The notes under the pieces: generated by a model | What the model was told of the DNA's origin: nothing | Seen by the model: only the letters and a program-made list of their open reading frames with translations | Database searches by the model: none | Source: Scatophagus argus | Taxonomy: Eukaryota; Chordata; Actinopteri; Scatophagidae | DNA: 64,000 nucleotides | Direction of reading: 5' to 3' | NCBI RefSeq assembly: GCF_020382885.2 | Contig: NW_025421230.1 | Span: 166,559-230,558, forward strand | Part shown: in pieces, positions 22,001 to 34,000 of the stretch | Layout: every line of letters starts with the position of its first letter | How positions within the stretch are numbered: position 1 is the first letter of the stretch | Translations under genes and position numbers: made by a program

Positions 22001-25000
22001 ACACTGAATGTGTTGATGAAAGCTTGAACCATTCTGACATTTGAGCAGAAGAAAACTACCCATTTTCTCTGTATGAGCACCTTAAATGCAAAAGGCAGAG
22101 CACAAATTCCACAATGTATCTTTTCAATCAGAAACCCAGGGAGGAGAACGTGTCAGAGATTGATGTCTGCAAAGCTGATGGGGTGGGCCATGTCAAAGAT
22201 GAAATGTGAGTACCTTCATTGTGGTCAATGTAGCGTGGTGGTTCTGAATGTGTTCTCTTAGCCATGACTTGTCTGCTTGACCATGGGTGGTTAACCCTCT
22301 CGAGTCCTGTGTGTATATATAGATAGATAAATAAGCCAGTGAATATTCGCATTCATCCAGGTCATGGTTATCTCAAGGAAATTCAATCAAATGCAACTGG
22401 ACTTAGTTATTTGTCTTTGAGGACGTTTCACCTCTCATCCAAGAGGCTTCATCAGTTCATGCTCGCTTGACTAGGCTGGGACTAGTCCAACTAGCTGGTG
22501 TGGAGACCCAGGTATTTAACCTCTGTGGAGGCATTCACATGGCCAGTGGTGTCATAGGCTCGTTTAGTGCCCCATTGTGCCAAACGACAGTCGTAGAGAG
22601 ACAGAAATTGGATAGGTGGTGTTGCAGACCTCCTCCTCTGTTGAGAGATGGTCCAACTCCTCAGGCCTAGATTCCGCCATCTACCTACACCTGAAGAAGA
22701 AAGCTCACTCCTTTGAGGACAACAATGTTCACATCTTGGACAGAGAGGATAGATGGTTTGAAAGAGGAGTAAAAGAAGCCATCTATGTGAAATTAGAAAA
22801 ACCATCTCTCAACAGAGGAGGAGGTCTGCGACACCACCTATCTCCAATTTACAAAGCTGCCCTTTCACACTGCAAAAACTCAAAATCTTGCCAAGTATAT
22901 TTTTCTAATTTCTAGTCAAAACATCTCATCACACTTAATACAAGACAAAATCACCTAAAGAGTAAGATTTAAGTGAGATAAAGGCGCTTGTTTTTAGACA
23001 GTGCATCTTGAATATCTTGCTAAGTGAAACAGTCTTGAAAACATCTTGTTTTGAGTTATATCTCAGATGAAACAAGTTTTTTTTAATATGTCATAAGGTT
23101 TTTAAGCTGCTGTGTTATTTGCAAAAGATGAATCGTCTTGTTTCAAGAAATAGACTTGACTTGAATTGAGACTACAAATTTGCTTTATTGAAAACATGCA
23201 GGGCTTGCAACTCACAGTACAGTGTGGCTATTACATTTCCGGCAAACCATGTCCATTAGATATGTAAAAAAAGACAGACATACTGTACCACATTATTAAA
23301 CAAGTAATAAGTACAAATAAATGCTGTCATCAATTACAGTGTTTGTCAGTGCTTAAAAAAAATCAGCCCAACTGTACACTCAATACAGACTCAAGAATGA
23401 TGTTTGATGATTGTCTGTGAGATCATACTTCAGTGGAATGTACTTGCTATTATTGAAGTTTACATAGTAGTATGGTGTATAATCAACAAGCTTTTCAGCA
23501 TCCATGAAAATATTTGCTTGAGCTAGGTCGGGAACTTCTACCTCGTAAGCTAAATAATGATCATTGCACCCAACTGTAGAGAGTGGTTGGCATTCAAAAC
23601 AATAAACTGACGCATTTAAAATATAAATGTTTTTCACAAGTGCAAACTCTGGATTATCATTGATGACATTAGAAATAACCAAAGATTTTCCACATGTATA
23701 CTTATTTCCATGTTGCATAATCCACTGTACCGAAACTATGTGTTCAACGTGCTCTATTCCTAAGAAGTCTTTGATCTTTCCTTCGACATAGTGAACATTT
23801 TTCACCTCAGATGCTGGGCCCATGTCAACTTCACTTGAACAAATTGGATGTTTCTCATGCACATTCTGACTACATTCATAAAGTTGGTTGTGCTTAACAA
23901 GAGACTTACAGATATTTTTAAAACTACTTTTCAAAGCCCACTGCTTAAAAAAGCAATGCTTTGACTCAAAACGCATACACATATGCCTCACTGTAGGCCC
24001 AAGTGCCTTAATCTGAGAGGGAAGATGCAGCAAGTAATGCTGTTTAGGTATAATATTTGCATCTGGAAACAGTTGTTTGAAATGTTTCAAATGTTGCTCT
24101 ATTAAAAGCTTCAGCCTTGAAAGAGTTGAGAGAGCAATAATAGGTGAAAACAGAATTTTGACAATTTTTTTAACAACTTGAGTAGCATTTGTGTGTAATC
24201 ATTTTCTCCAATTCTGTCAATGAGAAATGGCAGGATCTTTAACAAAACCAGCATTTGCCCAGCTGACTGTTTCAATTTATTGTCATTTGATGACAGTGTA
24301 TTGACAGATATGGGGCAAGGCTTATCCCTTGCATCCACAGGAGAATAAGGGAAACAAATAATTGCACTGTTGAATGCGTCCAAGTCCATATGACCTGACA
24401 GCACAAGATGCTTTAAAACACATTTGATTTCATACGGGGAAACACCTTCAAGAATGACATGCATGATGTCTTGTGGGGTTTGACTGATTATGTCAAAGTG
24501 AGGAGATTCTGTTAATTTGCTTCTCCTGTTTATGCCATATGTCATTTTTAGATTGTCTTTCAGAAAGTCAGTATTTGCCTTTTCAATGTCATTACATTGC
24601 CTGTTATGACTTGCCATTGTCCTTTTAACAAACAAATCTTCATTAAATTGCTCCTGCATGTCTTCAAAGTTGCATTCGCAGTGCCTGCATTTACTGTAGG
24701 CAAACCCCACTCCTATCTTAAATCCAGCCACTTCATGCTGAGCTAGAGTGTCTCCGCACACAGACATAAGTGCACCATAAATTGTCCTCTCAAACATCTC
24801 ATCAATACCACAATGGGAAAGATCTTTTGATTTTACCATGGCAAGCAGACGAATGGCAGCAAGTCTTGATCTGTATTTAGGGTCGATGTTACCTAAGGTG
24901 TAATAAATTAATAACAATTTGTTTTTGTTTGCCGAGATCCAAGAGGATTGCATAGCTCAATTGCATAGCATAGCTCAATTTCAAAAACAGTGGGTGCGAT

Positions 25001-28000
25001 TTAAAAATGTCTCCATCAATGAAATCATGAAAAAATCCATCCTTGCATGTCTGTGGCCTCTCATCAATCATTGCAATAATTCTTGGATGTGATAGCAGCT
25101 GCTCCAAGCTTTTCACCAACGGTATATAATGAAAACAGTGGTCCTTAATGGTAAGAACTCTGGAGTCTCCATGTTTCACATAACATACTGTTTGTTTTGT
25201 GACAACAATCTCTGGTTCAACTGGTTCTAACAGTTCTTTGATGGTCTTATCCTGCAAATGGGTGGAAGCAATTTGACTGAAAGGGTCAACAAACTGGTCA
25301 AATATCCCCATTGCATCACTCTTTAGTTGATCCAGGTTCCCAGAATGTCTCTCAATCATGTCACTCATTTGCTGTTTGAGGTGCTCCAGTAATGCGGCCT
25401 GATATTGCTGGACTCCACTCACCATTTGGTTAACAGCTCTCTGGAGAGTAGAAAACAAACAAACAACAATACAATAAACAAAAAAATACTACAGTATAAA
25501 ATTCATATAAAAATGCAGTCAACATGCAAACTCACAGACACTTTTTCAAGTAACCCTCATAGTCTGAACAGTGACTGTCATTCTACAGTTTAAGCTTATT
25601 TCTTTTAAGCTTGCAACTAAGAATGAAATACAATTAATTGGAAAATCAATGGCATAAATTACCTGTGTCAGTCGATGGGTTTCTCTGGCTTGAAGAAGAA
25701 ATGCAGTTGCATGTTTAGAAAGGTCAACATTCATGTGACCATCTCCATCTTCTTCAAATCCACTCTGAAAGAGATTAACAACAAACATATCTATTAAAAC
25801 AGGGGAAATATTGACATTTGTAGGTAGCACCACTAGACAATCTAACCTGGGTAAGCTAGTTAGCTAGATTTCTTCCAATAAAAAGGTACAAAATGGGCAT
25901 ATTTATTACTGATTGGTGTCTTTATTTCGAGTATATAAAAAACAACTAATAAAAACAACAATACTACAAAAGACAGTGACTTTGACAGCATTAGAAAAAT
26001 AATCTGTACTTCATTTTACCCGTTCACTTGCTCTCTTCTTGCCAATAAATTAACATTACTAAATCTTAGCTTGTGTAACGACTTACCACTGGAGTTAAGA
26101 TGCTTGAGCTCTCCGCTTCAGCCACAGGGCTTGCATTGGTTTGGTCGTTTGTGGCTGTCCTTTCACCTGCTCCCGGTAAACCGTGGCAAGTCGGTCTTTC
26201 TTCCTCCGCCGCTTCAACTTGGAGAAGATGCTGTGCGTGTGTACGCTTCACGTGATAGTAGAAGGAGTTATACACCCACTTGGACAGCCATCAATCCCGC
26301 ACACCACGCGAAAGTCAGGGTTGCGACTGTGCATAGTATTAATGTGACTCAAAAGTTGTTTCAGAGTCAATGCCAAAAATATGTAGCATATAAAGCAACG
26401 GCAAATCATGTTGGAAGCAAAGATATCACAGGCAAGCACGATAAACTGGTCACAGCACAGGTCGGACTCGGTAGAGGAAGACTGCCGTAAACGCTCGTTA
26501 CTATGGTTACACGCGCCAGCGCGACGCTGAAGCTCATTACTATAGTTACACCCGCCAGCTCGCTGCTGCAAATGAGAATGCCATAAACGACCGTTATATT
26601 GGAGCGACTCAGACAACTTGGATTTGACGGATTGATGTGTTTCATTGCAGGTAAATGAAAGCGCTGAATCCAGTGCTCATTTTTTGTATTTCATGTCGCA
26701 CACCCTTTCAGTGTTATCGACGTTTCAATTTACTTTCAGTGTTTATTGTGTATTTTGCAGCCAAAGGGAGACATTGAGGTGAGCTAGCGGAGCTAACTTT
26801 AGCGGAGCTAACTAGCCAGCTAAGTCAGCATGGAAGAATTGTATGATGTCGCAGTGTCGATTTTAAGGGGTAAAGTATGCCAATATTATTCTTCATCATA
26901 TATGAACGTACGAATGCAGAGGTGTGTAAATGAAATTGAAGCTAAAAAAAGGAAGCTAATTGCTTCCTGGCCCTGCACTGTGGGCCCTTAAATCTTTCTT
27001 CCATTTGTCACATCACACTCCTTCTGTCACCTGTTGTGTGAAGTGTTATGTGTGGTTGGTGACTGTATTGCGCTTGGGGAGACCAAAAGTGAATATTCGC
27101 CTCCCGTTACTCGCGCCATTCTATAGTTATACTAGTAACTATATTACATACAACAGCAACCAATGAGGTATCTACATTTCTATACTAAGTTGGTTAACAC
27201 TAGCTATCTTATTTGAATGAAGTGTTAACTTCTAATAGTCTCATGCAGTTTCATTTCTAGGGCACTGTTTCATCTTGCTATTTTTGTCTTCCAATGTGCT
27301 CATAGCTGCAAACATCACAGAGACAATCATGGGCACCCTGTCTCGTGAAGACTTGCGGGATCTTTTCCCAGGCCCAGAGAACTTTTTACGCAGAAAAGCG
27401 GTCTGGCGTGTCTGTCATGGTGCGTCGGAGGAGGTCAGTTTTTGGAATAGGCATTGTAGTCTACATGTGTGTTCAATTCAGTTTAGATTAATTGACAGGT
27501 GTTCAGTTAGTTGATGTAAGCAATTTCACCCACAAAATGGAACATTGCTTATTTATACATGTGCAGAGCTGTCAATGCTACATTGCATTTTGTGTTGTCA
27601 CACAAAACAAAAAAAAAAGTTACTTTTTGCAGTAGTTCATTACCTTTTATTTTACAGGAGTCTGGCCAAGAACACTCACAATTATCGGGCAGTTCCTCCT
27701 TTAATGCGTCACCCATGCGACAGACTTCCACTCCAGTGAACGCAAGTCCTGCAAGGTACACAACCCCTGAAAAGGTTGTGAAGTTATCCTTTCCAGAATA
27801 TGTATTGCACACCGACACAGAACTTGAGCAAGTCCGACAACAATACTTTGAGCTGTCGAAGAAAGGCCAGATGTCAAAGGAGCTCAGATGTCGCCTCATT
27901 CGAAACACCATGAGCAGTATGATTGCAATCCTGAGAGCAAAGGGGGATGGAGAATCGCACAGATACCCATCAAAGCCAGAAATTACAGCTATGGCAAAGA

Positions 28001-31000
28001 GAATAGTACTGTACTACCCCATGCTGCAGGACCAAGGCCTCCATACATGGGTAAGTGAAATGCTTCCAGTTGATGGCTGTGTTTCATGTTGGACATTTTT
28101 AGTCGTGATTTGAAAAATTGATTAAATGTCTTGTGCAGGTCACTGTGTATGCACAGCTATACAAAAGATTGCAAAATGTGAGATCTCCCCAAAAAAGAAC
28201 TCCAGATGGGAGACATTCAAAGAGGTGAGTTGTAACTAATGATTATTTTCATCAAAGATTCATCTGTTAATAATTTTCAAGATAAATTGATCAGTTGTCT
28301 GGTCAGTATAAAGTCTAAGGTTGTTTGGTCCACAACTGAAAGATATTAATTTCGCTGTCATAGAGAACTAAAAAAGCTAGAAAATATTCACATTTCAGAA
28401 GCTGAAATCATATTTGGATATTCATAAAAAGAAAGAAAAATTACTCAAAATGATCAGTCATGTCAATGTCTTGGGTGATCTGTGTCTCGTATTTCCTCAC
28501 TTTCTGTTTGTAATGAGTGCTCTTATTTTAGTGTTTGACTGTGAAGTAATTGCTTTGGATGTGTGTGGGAGATATAGCTTTTTATTACATTTTGTTTGTA
28601 TGAAAAGTGCTATACAAATATAGTCAGATGGATTGATTGATTTAGTAGATGACAACTAATTGATTAACTGACTAATCTTCGCAGCTCTACGAAGAGGCGC
28701 TGTCTTGAGCAGCCAACAGACACAGATGAAATCGATTTAAGTGACTCAACAATCATTCTAGATCGATCCACAGAAGGAAGTGTCAGCCCAGGCTCAGACA
28801 GTAAAGAAAGTGAGTTAGAAGGTGAGTTTCAACTTTGCATTCACACATTTGCCCTTATGAGGTATTTTTATTTTAGATAGTTTCACTTTTATTCTTTAGC
28901 CAACATTGTAAACTATTAAATGCTTTTTGTTTCATGTTTGTATGTACTACAGAAGCTGAGAAATAAAGTTTTTTCTGAATGATGAAATTCGGACCAGTTT
29001 TTCAGAAAACCCTCAGGATTTGGGGAGCTGTCCACAAACAATGCTGAGGTTTCAGAGGGTGTGTTTTTAGGCACCGTCAGGCGTTAATGGGTTAAAGTAC
29101 ATTATCCTATCAGAAATATGTCTGTGTTATGTGTTGAAGGACAAAGAAGATCCCAGAGCCTACCTAAAGAAACAGCCTCTGCCCTGTCTAGTCTTGATGG
29201 TGAGTTTGTCCAACTGCTTCATGACTGTGTATAGTTGGGGTGTGCGCAAACCTTTGTAGGGGTGTACTTGTATGCCTACATGCAGTTGTATGTGATTTCA
29301 TGATCATATGAGTTTTGCAAATAGCAAATAGTTTTCATGCATTTAATATACAAAAGATGAGTTGATTTTTTAAAATGGCATTTCTATGGTTAAAATTCCA
29401 AAAATGAATAGGTATTTGGTAGTTAGGGACAGGCTGATATTTGTTAAAAGATTTAATTCCATGAAAGTTTAATCCAATATTAATGTATGATTTTTATGGC
29501 AGACATTTTTTGTCATGCAACAACATGAGATGAACTTTTTTTAACTAAGGCATATTAATTATGTATTTTTGTGTCTTACAGCTAACATGTCTGCAGATGT
29601 TGACAGTCCAGACACCTACAGTCCAGCAACCATGGCAAAGCACTACGAGACACTACAAACTTTGTATAAAAGAAAAAATCCAAACCACCAGGATGTCTCT
29701 CATCTCTTGGATTTAGAATTTGTGGCCAGAAGAGCATTCATTGATTCAAATACCATTCGCGAGGAGGACAGACACAAGAAGGTTCTTGAAGCATATCCTT
29801 GTTTCAAGGATGTTGGACATGTAAGTCATTATTGACTGTGGATGATTAAAACCATGGTATCACACACAGTCTTTAAAATGCCAATTTCCTCCTACATGAT
29901 ATATTCAAATGTCTGTATTGGTATATTTGATATTTCATAGGCGATGGAGGAGCTTCAACGCATTTTGGATAAGGATAATACCAACTTCATCGATGAACTA
30001 AAGGAAAGATGGCAAGACTTCTGCCAGAAGGTGCAGTTTTTTGGTCTTTGGAAGAAGGTGCTGAAACCCCCACTAGGAATGGACAAAGGTAGGGAATGCT
30101 GTTTTGGTGTTATTAGTGATTAGGGGGGACTTCAGGCATGTTAATTGTCAAGTATATGAGCTAGTGTTTTGTCATTCTTCTTTTTCATCTATGATGGCTA
30201 TCCCATATTTGATGAATCTTTGTTTTTTTTAAGCATTGTGTCTGTTGTATACATTTTGATCAGATTTAACAGGTGTGGTTGACACGATGTAGAAGGTACG
30301 TGGTGACTGCCATATACCTGGCATAAGGCACATTGTAGTTATTGTTATTCAAAAAAAAAAACAAGACAAAAAAATTTTAAGAGCCATGTTTAAACTGGTA
30401 TAATTCAGGTTGTGTGTATGATAAATGAGCACATTTCCAGAAACTAGAATTTGTCAGCTTTCAAATGAAGTATCATACATCCATCTAGGACTTGCAGTTA
30501 TTGTGTTAGAAGCTTTTCCGTTTGGGTACGTCAAATTGGCAAAAATTACAAAAAGAGGTGGGTGTTAACAGGTTAAGTAATGAATCTTTTCCTGCAGCTG
30601 AACAGGCTCTTGAGATCTTACGTGTGCTGCCATCACTGTTCCCCTCCACGTCTGCTCCTCCAAAGAGGCTACGAGATGCAAGTGAGGCTCTGGTCCATGT
30701 CCTTGAGGTGAGCTGTGTTGTTGGATCATTTTCACAGCAGTATTGGAAAAAAAATTACAACTGAAGGTGCTGCCTCTGACCACTCCCAATGTATTTCCTA
30801 TTCACACACTGTATGTTCTAAGCCTTCAAAAACACCTAAAACATTTGTTTTAGAAAGAGGATTTTCACTGGGTAGATGTCTTGGCGATGTCACAGTATCT
30901 ACAAAAATGGGTGTATTACATGGTAGCAGGTTTTATCACCCTAATGATAACCAAGCAAAACTAGCCTAGCCTTTGTTTTTAGTTCTTTTAGAAGGCTAGA

Positions 31001-34000
31001 TGTATATAAACAGTAAATGAATTGGGGATAGTTCAAAGCAGCACTTTCAGATGGAGCTTTCTCAGTACTGTAACTTCAGAATTAACTAAATCTAAATCTA
31101 ATCAGAATTTTGCTATGTAAAGTTATGTTTGTAAACAACCCTCTACTCTAGGTTCCAAATGACCAAAATGCATTATCCTGACAGAAGGATGTCTGTATTA
31201 CGTGTTACAGGAAGAAGAAGACCCCAATTTCTACTTGAAGAAACGCCCTCTCTCCTGCCCGGTCCTGATTGTCAGTCCGTCCAACTGCCTTCTAGTGGTA
31301 GGAGATGTGGCAATAACCACCTTTCCAAAAGACAAGCTTACCGAGAGTGCTTTATATCTTATGGCCTACTATTATACCCTACACCTGACTTATCCAAAGT
31401 TTGTAGCCACTCTGCTTTCAGTCATACAGACGGAGGTCCTCTTAGACAGAATCCATGAGAGGGATCTCACATCATCTTACAAGAAAAGCATGGCTGATTG
31501 GAAAGCTTTTATTGGCCAATAAAACCAGTGGTCACATATGGTGTAGGATAGCGCTTCTTCTTTCCCTCCAAGGGTACTACAATCCATACTCATTGCTATT
31601 GATTCTTGGTCAGCATTTGGCTAAGTTAGCCCAGTGTTAATTTGGGGTGCACAACAATATTGGCCAACATGCTGATATCGGCAAAAAGTCCAGTATGGTG
31701 CATCCGTAATGATAATGTTACAATGGTTAATGGTGTATTGAGGGACTAGTTGTTCATGTAAACCCAGAACCTTTCATTTGAATGTTACAATATTAAGCAT
31801 TTGTATAAAGAATGAATGTCACAGTTGAGACAGTTTTAGTGTCCCTAGTGTGTCTATATGCTTTGAGTGTTTGAGTTTTGTACGTGTATTGAGGGGCAGA
31901 TTGGTCAGATGTCTGGACCTGCCCTTAACTCACTCACATATTTGGTATATTCTGCTATGTTTACATATTGCAGTTCCATAAATACGTTTTTGCTGTTTAA
32001 ATAAAAAAAAAGGTGGTTAAGTGCAAGACTAGTTTTCATTTGTTCTGTCTTATAAGAAGTAGTTAATGTCTTGAATCTAGTAGGTGAATGTCTTGATCTT
32101 TTGTAGAGTTTACAATAAGGTAAATACACTTGAGATGATGACGGGATGGTAAATTACAGCTTATTATGGCAAAAGGGCACTGCCTAATATGAGTCAGGAA
32201 TGCTAACTTTAAGACATTTTGTCTCAAAATGCCAGTTTCTAATCTTATTTCAAGTAGGTGGTGGACTTAAATCTAGTACAGTGTCACAATTATAGAATTA
32301 AAATTTAGTTAAATACACTTGAAACAAACAGGATGATAGATGCTAGCTTTGAGGGGAAAATACTATTTTTGAGCATCACAAGCTTATTATGAGACACAAA
32401 ATCATCACAATACTAGTAAAATATAGCTAAAAATGAGTTTTTCCAGCTAATTTCAAGATCACTCTTATCTCATGAGGCTTATATATAATGTCTTATTTCA
32501 AGAAATCTTACCAAGAGAATTTTCACTTGTTCCATTGGCAGATTTTTTTGCTTATTACAAGCAAAAAAATCTTGTATTAATTTTTTTTTGCTTATTTTTG
32601 GAGTGGCCTTTTTTCCAGTGCATCTCTTCCCAGGAGATTCCACAACTTAGCCTCTAAGAACAACTGCCATTCACAAAGGACCCCATGTGACTCTAACGAC
32701 TGTCGTTATAACACAATAGAGCAGTAACGAAGTCGAAACCAACTTTACCATCCCCAACGACTGTCGTTTGGTACAATGGGGCACTAAACGAGCCTATGAC
32801 ACCACTGGCCATGTGAATGCCTCCACAGAGGTTAAATACCTGGGTCTCCACACCAGCTAGTTGGACTAGTCCCAGCCTAGTCAAGCGAGCATGAACTGAT
32901 GAAGCCTCTTGGATGAGAGGTGAAACGTCTTCAAAGACAAATAAGTCCAGTTGCATTCAATTGAATTTCCTTGAGATGATAGATAGATAGATAGATATAC
33001 TTTATTGATCCCAGGCTGGGAAATTGCAGTGCAGCAGCAGCAATACACACAACAAGCTAAACAAAATGTTAAAAATAGCTAAATTAAAAGTGGCATATAT
33101 AAAATATATATAGAAGGCAATATTAAAAAAAGTATATATACAACAGTAAACAGTGTAATGTATTGCAAAATAAAGTAGAGGTAGAGCGTAAGGTGCCAGT
33201 AGAATGTAAGGTGAGTGAGTAAAACATATAAAGTGCCTAGTGACTGTATGTATGACCAGAGTTTTAGCTGTTATTATACAGTGTGATGGCATGTGGCAGG
33301 AAAGATTTCCTGTATCTGTCCCTTTGACAGCGGAGCTGCAGCAGCCTGTGGGAGAAGGTGCTCCGCTGTCTGTCTACTGTGTGGTGGAGAGGGTGCTGAT
33401 CGTTGTCCATGATGGATAACAGTTTGTTCAGTGATCTCCTCTCCACCACGTCCTCTTCCTCCTGAAATCGATCACCATCTCTTTGGTCTTATTGACATTC
33501 AGTCCCAGGTGATTCTGCTCGGACCACTCTACAAAGTTGTCCACCAGTGTCCTGTACACTCCCTCCTCTCCCTCTCTAATACACCTGACAACAGCTGAGT
33601 CATCATAAAACTTCTGCAGGTGACATGACTCAGAGTTGTACTGAAAGTCAGTGGTTTATAAGGTGAAGAGGAAGGGAGAAAGCACAGTTCCCTGTGGAGC
33701 TTGTACATCACCGACCACCACATCAGATAGGATGTTGCCCAGACGGACAAACTGTGGCCTGCCTGTCAAGTAGTCAGCCGCAGCTTCTCACCCAGTAGCA
33801 GAGGTTGAATGGTGTTGAAAGCACTGGAGAAACCCCCCCCCCACCCCCACTCCACCATCCAAATGCAAATGGGCTCGTTGCAGCAGGTAGATGACAGCAG
33901 CGTCGACTCCTAAATGGGGCTGGTAGGCAAATTGCAAGGGGTCAAGAAACGTCCTCACCTGTGGCCTCAGCTGAGCTAAGACCAGTCTCTCCAGGACCTT

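Larger units (their letters stand above)
22868..32620. mobile_element. CACTA/EnSpm DNA transposon, 9.75 kb, nested in Penelope
   Basis: Left terminus CACTGCAAAAACTC, right terminus TTTTTTCCAGTG, so the inverted ends are CACTG(C/G)AAAAA. The flanks share a 2-bp CA duplication (22866-22867 and 32621-32622). Deleting the element rejoins the Penelope endonuclease frame (ALS then SLPRRF). Subterminal regions contain many ATCTTG/CAAGAT words. It carries two divergent genes sharing an upstream region at 26.4-26.8 kb. Confidence 0.85.

Noticed and set aside
22467..22670. + strand 67-codon frame that recurs inverted at 32.7-32.96 kb
   Set aside because: It recurs because it lies in the inverted terminal repeat of the Penelope-like element, not because it is a gene.
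22345..32960. Inverted repeat as the termini of one giant DNA transposon
   Set aside because: The CACTG ends at 22868 and 32620 and the restored Penelope frame show that the inverted repeats belong to the host Penelope-like element.
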